64,000 bases of DNA from Selaginella tamariscina (taxonomy: Eukaryota > Streptophyta > Lycopodiopsida > Selaginellales > Selaginellaceae), in assembly GCA_003024785.1 (NCBI GenBank), contig PUQB01000056.1, positions 1 to 64,000 of the forward strand, written 5' to 3'. Shown piece by piece: positions 22,674 to 32,440 of this stretch. Under the pieces are notes generated by a model that saw nothing but the letters and a program-made list of their open reading frames with translations, did not search any database and was not told the DNA's origin. The translations under genes and the position numbers were made by a program. Each line of letters begins with the position of its first letter. Within the stretch, counting starts at the first letter, position 1.

Positions 22674-25219
22674 CTAGAGAGAGAGAGAGAGAGAGAGAGA
22701 GTGGTTATCTCTGCAACATTCCAAGCTCCTATATATATCACCAATCACTACATAAGCAGCTGCTGCATAATGTGTATCTCCAGACACTAATCGATCAAAA
22801 GCGACCTTTGCAACTTGGAGATTGTTCCATTTTCTACAACCATCAAGCACAGTCATCCAAGTGACTTCATTCGCCTCGAACCTCATACTGCGAAGAACCG
22901 ACACTGCCTCGTCGAATTTGTTAGCTCTACACAGCATGTCAACCAAGCAAGTGTAGTGCTTCACAGTCAGAGTTATACCGTGTTTCTGCATGCATTTGAA
23001 GTACGCTTCGCCCTCCTCCACCATTCCTGCATGGCTACAAGCTGATAAAATACATACAAATGTGGCAGCATCCAGTTCTACACCGCTTTCCTGCATCTCC
23101 CTCACTAAACTGACTAACTGAGATGACTCACTATATCCTACTAACAAGGCATTCCAAGAGACTATATCTACACACTGCAAACCGCTGAAAACCTGTATAG
23201 AAGTTGCTATACAGCCACATCTACCATAGAAATCCACTAACACAGTCGCTATCATATCATTTCCTTCCAACCCGAGTTTACAGATCGTTCCATGAATTTC
23301 TCGTCCAGATGTTACTGCAGTGAGGTTCCCACACGCCTTGAGCACACCAATATATGTAACTAATTTTGCTTCACAGTCCATACTAAAAAACAAGTTCAGC
23401 GCCTCCGAGCTTTCCCTATTCTCCACGTATCCCAGCACGAGGCAGTTCCACGTAACAACGTCTTTTGTTACCATCCTCTCAAACACATCCCTTGCCAGAT
23501 GCATGGCCCTGCATTTGCTATACATATCCACCAGAGTGCTTGCCACAGAGATGTTAGATTCATATGCACGCTGTTTAACCTGCTTGTGGATAGCCATCCC
23601 CTTTTCTAGAAGTGTCTCCCCAGTGCATGCCTTGAGTGCTGCAATATATGTAACATGGTTTGGTTCACAGTCCATGCTAGCGAACAAATCCAGAGCCACT
23701 GATTTCTCCCCATTCTCCACGTATCCCAAAACGAGGCAGTTCCACGTAACAACATCTTTGTTTACCATCCCGTCGAAAACCTCTCTAGCAAGTTGCATTT
23801 TCCCGCACTTACTGTACATTTCAACCAACGTGCTTGCCACAATAATGTTGGTGTCATACGCAAGCTCTTTACCAGTTCATGAATGGCCCTGCCTCTCTCT
23901 AAAACTGCTTCTCTCTCACTAGCCAATGTTATGCATGCCCTGAGGGCAGCAATACATGTAACCTGGTTGGGTTCACAGTCCATGTTGGTGAACAGATCCA
24001 ATGCCACAGAGCTCTCCCCATTCTCCACGTATCCCAGGATAAGACAGGTCCATGTAATAACATCTTTACGTATCATCCTCTCGAAAACCTCTCTAGCCCT
24101 TGCATATTACCGCACTTGCTATACATATCCACCAACGCACTTGCCACAGAAACGTCTGAGTCAAACGCACGCTCCTTGAGCTCTTCGTGAATAGCCCCTT
24201 TCTCCAGAATTATCCGCCTGTCCAACTCTCTCTCACTAGCTAAGCTTGCACATACCTTGAGAGCAGCAAGACATGTAACACGGTCAGGTTCACAGTCCAT
24301 AGTCTCGAACAAGTCAAGAGCCACCGAGTTCTCCCCATTCACCACGTATCCCATGATAAGGCAGGTCCATGTAACCACATCTTTACGAGACATCCCCTCA
24401 AATACCCGTCTTGCAAGCTGCACGCTACCACATTTGCAGTACATATCCACCAAAGTGTTTGCGACAGTAATCTTCGAATCAAACGCACGCTCCTTAAGTT
24501 GCTCGTGAATGGCCACGCCTTTCTTCAGAACGTCCTGCTTCTCTGTCTCTCTCTCACTAGCCAAGCCTATGCAGGCCTTAAGTGCAGCAATATATGTAAC
24601 ATGTTTTGCTTCACAATCCATGTTGTGGAACAACTCCAGAGCCACCGAGCTTTCCCCATTCCACGTATCCAAGAATCAAGCAAGTCCATGTAACCACATT
24701 CTTATATGTCATCCTGTTGAAAACCTCTGTAGCAAGATGGATTCTACCGCACTTGCTATACATGTCCACCAGAGCACTCGCAAGTATAACGTTGGACTCA
24801 AACGCACGCTCTTTGATCTCTCTGTGTATGTCCATGCCCTTCTCTAGAATGACTTGTTTGTTAATAGTGTCCGACTTGGCTAAACACGTACATGCCTTGA
24901 GCACTGCAACATACGTAACGTGGTTTGGTTCACAGTCCATGTTGGCAAACAAGTTTAGAGCCACCGAGCTTTCCCCATTCTCCACGTATCCCGTAATGAG
25001 GCAGGTCCATGTAAACACATCCTTATGTGTCATGCTCTCGAAAACCTCCTTGGCTAACTGCATGCTCCTACTTTCTATACATCTCCATCAATGTGTTTCC
25101 CACATTTGTATATATATCCAACCCATGCTGCCTGACCTGTTCGTGAATGGTTTTTCCCGCCCTCTAAGTCCATCTTCTTGGAGCATTTTTAGGGCAGCCA
25201 CAAACTCTCGTTTATACAT
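22674..25219 (-). pseudogene. PLS-class pentatricopeptide repeat gene, frameshifted, E-motif truncated
   Basis: PPR proteins of this class bind organellar RNA and usually act in editing or processing in plastids or mitochondria. The minus-strand start ATG is at 25219 (MYKREFVAALKMLQEDGL). About seven P-L-S triplets follow, with repeated wording LVDMYSKCG, ARxVFxxM, KDVVTWTCLILGYVENGESS and CEPNHVTYIAALKAC. Triplets repeat about every 300-320 bp at DNA level. The C-terminus reaches an E1-like motif (TWMTVLDGCRKWNNLQVAK) and then runs into a GA/CT microsatellite (NHSLSLSLSL), with no E+ or DYW domain. The frame changes near 25085-25150, 24660, 24100 and 23870 through small deletions. Ends of open blocks: 25063-24611, 24672-24073, 24076-23762, 23840-22674. 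Either a recent pseudogene or consensus errors in a real gene. No intron is evident, as is common in this family. Confidence 0.85.
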
Positions 25220-25735
25220 CAATTAAGTGAAACTGACTAGGGTGGGAATCGAAAACAGGACTACTTCCATATGTATGTACAGTTCTGGTAGATACGTATA
25301 TTATACGCATACTGTACATGTACGTTAGTCCAATAAAAAGCGATTATATTCTATACCTACACAGCAATTACTAAAATGACAGGAATTGCAAGTACTCCCA
25401 TATACTGTCTATAAGAGAAAATGACTGATAACTACACACCTATATATACTGTTTTACGTCTCTCTCGGTAAAAATGTATTATGTGTGTGTGTGTGTGTGT
25501 GTGCGCGTGTGTGTGCGTGTGTGTGTTAGTCGGCTAAAAGCAAGAAAAGCTTCCGTCCACTCTCCATGCGTGAGTGTGACTGCTCTTTAGCTTACTCTGT
25601 GCTTTAGCTTTTCAAAAGTTGATGTAGAATATATAATTTTTCTCTCGCAAGTATATAAGACACTGAATCTATAATATTAGTAATTTGGATACAAAGACTG
25701 TATGATTTATTATATTAGAGAATTTTTATATGTGT
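25220..25735. other. Intergenic; (GT)n microsatellite
   Basis: The PPR upstream region. A (GT)n tract with GC interruptions lies at 25482-25526. No gene is seen. The AT-rich stretch just before 25736 could serve as an upstream region of the tRNA-like gene. Confidence 0.6.
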
Positions 25736-25806
25736 GGGGATGTAGCTCAGATGGTAGAGCTCGCTTAGCATGCGAGAGGCACCGGGATCGATACCCGGCA
25801 TCTCCA
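25736..25806 (+). tRNA. tRNA-Ala (AGC), slightly shortened
   Basis: The cloverleaf can be drawn: acceptor stem GGGGATG/CATCTCC with one G-U, D-arm GCTC...GAGC, anticodon loop TTAGCAT (anticodon AGC, alanine), T-stem CCGGG/CCCGG and discriminator A. CCA is not encoded, as expected in eukaryotes. The length is 71 nt, two short of the usual 73: the bases between the D-stem and anticodon stem are missing, leaving a four-pair anticodon stem. The T-loop reads ATCGATA instead of TTCGATA, which also alters the internal B box. It may be a decaying copy. Confidence 0.8.
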
Positions 25807-27540
25807 AGTTTCCGCTAATTCGATTTTTAACTATGGCGGTAAACCATAATGTTTAACCCATAATGTTTAATGAAAAGGTTTTTTTTATAGTAATATTTAG
25901 TTGGTAAACCACAATGTTTAATGAAACAAGGGGTTGCGTAACTTACATTGTACCCGTTGCATTTTGCAGGAAACAGATATTGTTCGCTGACTTATCTAAT
26001 GATATATACATAATGTATGAATCCGTTCCGTTGTAGTTTAATTTTATATGAATAAAAATGCACAAGGCGCCAAAATCACTTTCAAATTCAAACTTTTAAA
26101 TTTAAAATATATGAAAGTTCAAAGCATTGTACACGACAACTTGTAACAAATAACTTCATATTAACATTGTATGCAAAGACATGAATGGCTTTTGTCTCTT
26201 TTACCTACATTGTCAAGCATCATGTTCCTTGTTTGATGCTCAAACTTTGTGTTTAAATTAATTATAACTTTAATTAACTCTTGTTTAAACTAATGACAAA
26301 ACTTAACAGTCATCGACAGGTTTATATATTATACTCTTATGCTGTTCCCATTCCTACGACAAATATACCGTAGCCTCGGAGTAATACAGCAATGTGAAAC
26401 ATTCCATATTGACAATGTTTAATTCAAAAATCTAATGTTTATGTATTATTATATATTTAAGTTTAATATTTTGCTATAAAAGTCGTATACATGCAGACAG
26501 AAAGAGATGGAGACGGAAGTTAAATTAATTTTGGAATATGCATGAAGACAAACTTATATTAACTAGATAGTAACATGCTTGACAATGCTGGTAAAACCTA
26601 TCCAGTAGATACTGTGTCGTTTTTTAAACTAGTGAAATTAAACTTCAACTTCAAATGAGACAAACACCTAGATTCTTTAGAATATCCATCCTGCCACACT
26701 CATTAATTAACTAGGTTTAAAATTAAACATGTTTAGTATATGAACGAAATCACCCTGCAACACCAGCAGTTTGTACCTCTCTTTCTGGCCCTGCATTGAA
26801 TGAAAATTTGAAACCATCTTAAGTTTGATAAGACATATATAATCTAACACGTACATATGTGTATGTGTATACACATTATAATATGGGAGTGCACATGTCA
26901 AAAGTATCTGTACAAACAATAGGTTACCTTTCTGGTATTTAAATTTGAATAGTAATATTTTATTAGGTCAAAGAATATACTCTATCTATCATATGCAATA
27001 TATACATTTTGGCATGTAACCATTAATGGGACTGGCTAGCGTGTATGTATTTCCCCACTTGTGACACCTACATATAAACCTACTCGTAGACTGTACACAC
27101 GCTTCCATGGAACATCCATATCAGAAGATCGTGATACCCCGCATTTAGTACACACATCTAGCATATTCCGTCCGGAAAAGGATATTCCGGCGGCGGGAGT
27201 TTTTAAATGGGTTTTTGGCGGGGCGAGGATTAAGAGAGTAAAACAGTAGCGGATACGAAAATACAGTAGGTGGGTGGGTGTGTGTGCGTGTACTTTTGAC
27301 GTGTGTAAGTGTGTGCGAGATTCACAAGGTGCACAGTGCGGGCAGTTTCGAGAATTCCCATTCAATGCGAGGTTTAAGTTGAGGTTTAGTTTAGCGGTTC
27401 ATGTTCACAGGTTTCATAGTGGTATTCCCATAGAACAGAGGGAACTTATGCTTGTTCACGGGTTTCTCATTTAGTTCATCTACTTTGGAGTTTGAAACAT
27501 TCTTTTGTTTGAATTTCTTCTCTTTTCTGCATTGATTTCA
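25807..27540. other. AT-rich spacer and TRM-gene upstream region
   Basis: 25807-27050 is AT-rich with repeated ACCATAATGTTTAA words (25847-25920) and no gene. 27170-27240 is GC-richer and contains an imperfect palindrome CCGGAAAAGGATATTCCGG (27173-27191). It lies roughly 500 bp before the coding start of the TRM-like gene and may be its promoter region. The short open frame at 27061-27249 has no recognisable domain. Confidence 0.5.
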
Positions 27541-27726
27541 ATGCCCAGTTTGAAATCTCCGCTGTTAATTGCTTCCCAAGAATGTTCTATATAGTGGGCT
27601 GTGCTTTCTTTGCTCTCACAGAATTTGCCTCGTTTGGGTATTTGCTACATTGAGCATTTCGATCCGAGGCAGGTTGTAGCTCTTCTTCTGCTTGATTGAG
27701 TCATGGGTTCTGAATTTCTACATTAG
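27541..27726 (+). promoter_or_regulatory. Leader with two upstream ORFs, TRM-like gene
   Basis: In the presumed 5' leader, ATG at 27541 opens an 18-codon frame ending at 27594, and ATG at 27703 opens an 8-codon frame (MGSEFLH, stop at 27726) that ends just before the main start at 27730. Short upstream frames of this kind commonly lower main-frame initiation. The transcript start itself is not known, so this is a proposal. Confidence 0.35.
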
Positions 27727-27729
27727 AAG

Positions 27730-28446
27730 ATGGATATCTCCCCACCCAGAAGACGAAATGATGAGAAACTGCATTCTGCTCGTCGACTCTTGTGAGCAAT
27801 GAACATGGTATGTGTGAGTCGTTTCGATTTGTGTATATGTTGTATTTCTTTGTGCAGAGAAATCAGCCAGGAAACAGAGCGATGGCGGACAAGCTCGTCG
27901 GCGACTCATTCTGGTAATGCCCATATAGATATTGCATATGGATGAGTCACATTTGTTCTGATCAGACTCCTGAGGATGAAGATGCAAAGCCGAATGTGGT
28001 TGCCCAGTTAATGGGTCTTGACCCAGCACCGGAATCATCATCAAAGAGTCAGCAGAGTACTGAAATCAAGCAGCTACACGAGCTCCTGAGGATTAAGGAG
28101 CCATTTCTACTCAAGGAGCTGCTCGTTGAGGAACAAGCAGAGGAACATCACAGGAAGCACTCGTTCATGGAGAAATTCACGGGATTAGTGAAGAGGAACC
28201 AGAAGAGAGAGGAACAGCATAAAGTTGTTCTCAGTCCGAGGAGGAACTTGAATGCCAATGCCGCTTGTAAGTCTTCTCCAATCAAGAGTCCCAGAGGTTT
28301 GATGTTGGAGGCCGCCGTGAGGATCATAGATGTCGATCCCAAGCAAAAAAATAAGGTATCCTACTCTATAGATATGTATATATTTGCATAAACACATATG
28401 CATAGACATCTGTACATGTATATGCTTCTAATATGCATATCTATGC

Positions 28447-28520
<74 letters not shown>

Positions 28521-28594
28521 CTGTGTGTGTGGTCCGAGAGAGAGGGAGGAGATTATGCATACATGTATTAAACTGAGTAGAGTATATGCTACAT

Positions 28595-28641
<47 letters not shown>

Positions 28642-28751
28642 TATATATATCAACTATATATTCATGTACATTGAGGTATCTTATGATGGTACATAAAACA
28701 ATTATCACTTCAGTCCAAAATCTCTCTCCCTCTCTTATATATATATATTAT

Positions 28752-28802
<51 letters not shown>

Positions 28803-30405
28803 GTACGTACGTACATACAGTGTATACGTGATATACGATATTGATGTGGCTGAGTAGGGTAAGAAGAAGCTGCCGCTATCCAGGAGCTCTTCAGAGCCAT
28901 CTATGGGGAGCTCCTCGAAGAACAGCAAGAACGGGTTTGCAAAGCTTTCTGAGAACGTGGGGCGGGAACTTAGCAAGAGGTTTGGCGGTGGGTCGAAGAA
29001 TTTGGGACGTAGCAAGTCGGATTTGGGTCTCCAGAAGCCAAAGAAGCTTGATCAAGAGAGGGTTAAGCTTAAACAACAGCCTAATCTTCATCAGAACAGT
29101 GGTGTGAGGAATAATCAGAAGAAAAATGGTGAGTTTAGCGCGTTTAGTTATGACAAGTTTAGTCATAATGGTGGTGGTTTAACCAAGCTGGATCAAGTTA
29201 AGAAGAAGAACTCCGGTATATTAAGCTATACCAACAGGTTGTTTAGTCGTAAGCATGTCAGCAATACAGATACGAATACGAATACGAATACGTCAGCGTC
29301 TTTGGTGAAGTCTTTATTAAGGAGACGGAGTAGCTCAAACTTGACAGGCAGAGTTGGTAGACAGGATGCTTTGCAGAAGTCTTCAAGCAGTTTTCAAGTA
29401 AGTTTTCTAGTTGACATAGAGTTATATTAGATATATATACATACATGTATATGTGGCCTCATACTGTATACGCACACGCACGCGCGCACACATGTCACAT
29501 GTGTTTGCTGTGCAGTTTTGCGATGAGTGTTCAGATCGTTCAGAAGGTAGCTCGAGTCCACCTTCCACAACGAGTAGCAGCACGTCGGATACCTGTGAAT
29601 ACAAGAGTGGACAGCCAAGTCCAGTTTCCATATTAGAGGCCCCGTTTGTTGATGATGTACATACTAGCAGTGGCGATGACTCACCAGGTATAGTACACAC
29701 TCACACCCACACACACACACGGACTTGTTATGATTATATGCCATGCAGTAGAAGCTAGGTTCAGTGCTCTCTCTCTCTCTCAAACAGACACACGCACGCA
29801 CACACTCACACACATATATACTTGATGTGTTTTGCAGATGCTGACTCACAGCCTTCAACCAGCAGCGACAATGTTATGGATGCAATCTTGAACATATCGC
29901 GAATCAGATGCATCGATCTCTCATCAATCGGTATAGCTTCCACCAGTCACCATTCTTACACGACTCATCGTATATAGAAGAGATCCTCCAGCTAACTTCC
30001 GGCGGCAGTTGGCCTTCTATACGGCCGGAAGTTTTCGACACACTTGAGAACAAGTTAAGGCCGAGTTTCAAGGATAGCAGTGTCCATGCACGTAAGCTGG
30101 TTTTCCACTGCGTGGAGGAGGTACTAAGCAGCTTGAGAGAGAGAGCAGCATATTCTTTTGGACATACTGGATATTCTTCAACAATTGAACGGGTTCATGG
30201 TCAGATCAAGGCATGGAGTTCATTGATTTCGTGTACGACGGATGAGCTTGTGGAGAAAGATATGAGCGCGGGAAAGGGGAAATGGCGGGATTTTGATGAT
30301 GAGATTGATGGGATTGTTGGGGATGTGGAACGGGCTTTGATGGGGAAGATGGTTGAGGAGTTAGCCTGGGAATTATGTGGGTTGACCTCGGTTGACCACG
30401 GTTGA
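27730..30405 (+). CDS. TRM/LONGIFOLIA-like protein with DUF4378 domain, six exons
   Basis: TRM proteins bind microtubules and recruit the TON1-TRM-PP2A complex that sets division planes and cell elongation. Proposed exons: 27730-27791, 27871-27913, 27966-28355, 28858-29397, 29516-29687, 29838-30405, about 590 residues. Exons 3 to 6 have clean GT-AG borders with matching phases; exons 1-2 are tentative. The signature NVVAQLMGLDP (about 28000-28025) is the conserved TRM motif. Exon 4 is basic and Ser-rich. The C-terminus is DUF4378 (SYIEEIL, VFHCVEEVL, LVEKDM...WRDFDDEIDGIV, MVEELAWELCG). The frame changes between 29840 and 29977: either a phase-compatible 47-nt intron (29931-29977) or a 1-2-base indel. 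Introns 3 and 5 hold microsatellites. The inverted partial copy downstream starts 1 kb away. Confidence 0.8.
28356..28857 (+). repeat. Intron 3 of TRM-like gene: (AT)n and (GA)n microsatellites
   Basis: Two long (AT)n tracts (about 28450-28520 and 28598-28650) and a (GA)n tract (about 28756-28800) followed by (ACGT)n lie within this 502-nt intron. Open frames across them (IYIYIY, RERERE) are artefacts of the repeats. Confidence 0.85.
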
Positions 30406-31435
30406 AAATGCAGTTCACCTAAGTGAATTTAAAAAATGCTTATGAGATTGACTGCAATTGTGCACGTCTCCTGTGTGTGTAGACGTGTGCGCGTGCGTGC
30501 GTGTGTGTGAGAGAGAAAGAGATGCTTAGTCTTTTATATAATGTACTGAGGTGATGTAGGTTTAAACAAGCTCATTAAAAAGCTCACTTACATCTGAAAT
30601 AATTATAATAACTTTATATATATATATGAAGTCTCGGGAGCTTATTAAACAGGCATTAATAAACTATAAATAAGCGAATACTCACTACATTAAGATATAT
30701 GATTTAATGTTAAATATTATGAATTTATAGAATATATTAATCTCTTTTATTTTGTAATATAATCTAAATATATTTCACTATTAAATTAGATAATTAAACG
30801 TTAAGAAAGTATAAATAAACAATAAAAATAAAGCATTTAAAACATAATAAATCTGGAAAATGATTGAGAGAGGGATTTAAATTTTCAAACGTGTGTGTGT
30901 GTGTGTGTGTTGAGTGAAATAGAGAGATAGAGAGAGATACTAATGAATTATTCCAACCTGTGTGTAGTGTGTATGGAGTGTGTGTGAGAGAGAACAATGA
31001 ATTTTTGGAGCGTAACAACCACTAATTGAAATTTGAAAATATACCAAGTATATGTTAGATATTAAAATGGTATGTACAAACATGAAATAAATATATACAA
31101 AACATACATATAAAGCATATATACACACAATATACATATACAAAGGGTACACATACACACAAACCTTGTCTATATGACAATGTCCATTCATGATTCTACC
31201 AGGTGATACAACGCACACACATACATATACACAGAAAACACACACACACACACCAAGCATTTACAGACAAAGTATATGTTCTTAATATAAAGCATGTCCA
31301 CACACACCACATACACACACACACACACACACAAAGCATACGGTTATATATATATACATAAGTTACACACGTAAATAAATAGTTTACACTAACTCCAAAG
31401 GTTCTAAACTTTTCGTAATTACAAAGCATCCCAGG
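30406..31435. other. Spacer between the TRM-like gene and its inverted copy
   Basis: AT-rich, with (GT)n/(GA)n (about 30470-30520, 30890-30935) and (CA)n tracts (31230-31250, 31310-31332). Its first ~125 bp belong to the inverted repeat (see 31436-32440). The part 31080-31410 is repeated in direct orientation at 33250-33590. No gene is seen. Confidence 0.7.
31080..31410. repeat. Direct repeat, copy 1 (of 33250-33590)
   Basis: Shared wording in order: ATACAAAGG(G/A)TACACATACACA, GCATTT(A/G)CA(G/A)ACAAA, AATATAAAG(C/T)ATGTCCAC, CAAAGCATACG, CATAA(G/C)TTACACAC, AAAGGTTCT. The two copies bracket the inverted TRM pseudogene. Confidence 0.6.
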
Positions 31436-31450
31436 ACTAAGCAACAACTC

Positions 31451-31483
<33 letters not shown>

Positions 31484-32440
31484 GGAGACATGCACAGTGG
31501 CAGTCAATCTATTTTTCAATTCATCTGCATTTTCAACCATGGTCAACCGAGGTCAACCCACATAATTCCCAGGCTAACTCCTCGACCATCTTCCCCCGTT
31601 CCACATCCCCAACAATCCCATCAATCTCATCACCAGAATCCCGCCATTTCCCCTTTCCCGCACTCATATCTTTCTCGACAAGCTTATCCGTTGTACACGA
31701 AATCAATGAACTCCATGCCTTGATCTCACATTCAACAGTTGAAGAATATCCAGTATGTCCAAAAGAATATTGCTCTCTCTCTCAGTACCTCCTCGTGATA
31801 TGTTCAAGATAGATTGCATCCATAACATTGTCGCTGCTGGTTGAAGGCTGTGAGTCTGCATCTGCAAAACATATCAAGTATATACGTGCATTGTGTGTGT
31901 GTGTGAGAGAGAGAGAGCAGCAACATTGAACTTAGTAAATCATCAACAAACGGGCTGTCCACTCTTGTATTCACAGGTATCCGACGTGCTGCTACTCGTT
32001 GTGGAAGGTGGACTCGAACTACTTCTGAACGATCTGAAAACTCATCGCAAAACTGCAGAGAAAACACGTGACATGTGTGCGTGGTGCGTGTGTGTCTTGT
32101 AGAGTATACAGTATGAGGCCGTATATACATGTATATATATCTAATATAATTCTATGTCAAAAGTGCTCGAAGAGTTCTGCAAAGCATCCTGTCTACCAAC
32201 TCTACCTGTCAAGTTTGAGCTACTCCGTCGCCTCAATAAGGACTTCACCAAAGACGCCGACGTATTCGTATTCGTATTCATATCCGTATCTGTATTCCTG
32301 TACGACTAAACAACCTGTTGGTATAGCTTAATATACCGGAGTTCGAGCTTGGTTAAACCACCACCATTATGACTAAACTTGTCATAACTAAACGCGCTAA
32401 ACTCACCATTTTATTCCTAGGCTGTTGTTTAAATTATACT
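31436..32440 (-). pseudogene. Inverted partial copy of the TRM-like gene 3' half
   Basis: Read on the minus strand, this matches 29073-30531 in order: part of exon 4 (32440-32160), intron 4, exon 5 (about 32050-31940), intron 5, the start of exon 6 (about 31870-31805), then the DUF4378 C-terminus (31800-31550) and about 125 bp of 3' flank (to 31436). Because introns and 3' flank are included, it arose by DNA duplication, not by reverse transcription. About 210 bp of exon 6 (29904-30115) is missing, and other small gaps break the frame, so it cannot code. The two copies lie tail to tail about 900 bp apart. Confidence 0.9.

Noticed and set aside
22319-22864. 181-codon plus-strand open frame over the RALF 3' part.
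   Set aside because: It reads the RALF exon in the wrong frame and then runs through CA and GA microsatellites; the family motifs are in another frame.
23320-25226. Plus-strand open frames of 98-206 codons opposite the PPR gene.
   Set aside because: They are shadows of the repeated PPR coding strand; no independent motif.
27061-27249. 62-codon open frame upstream of the TRM-like gene as a small protein.
   Set aside because: No motif, no signal peptide, and it lies in the probable promoter region.
28450-28844. Tyr/Ile and Arg/Glu repeat frames.
   Set aside because: Pure products of (AT)n and (GA)n tracts within TRM intron 3.
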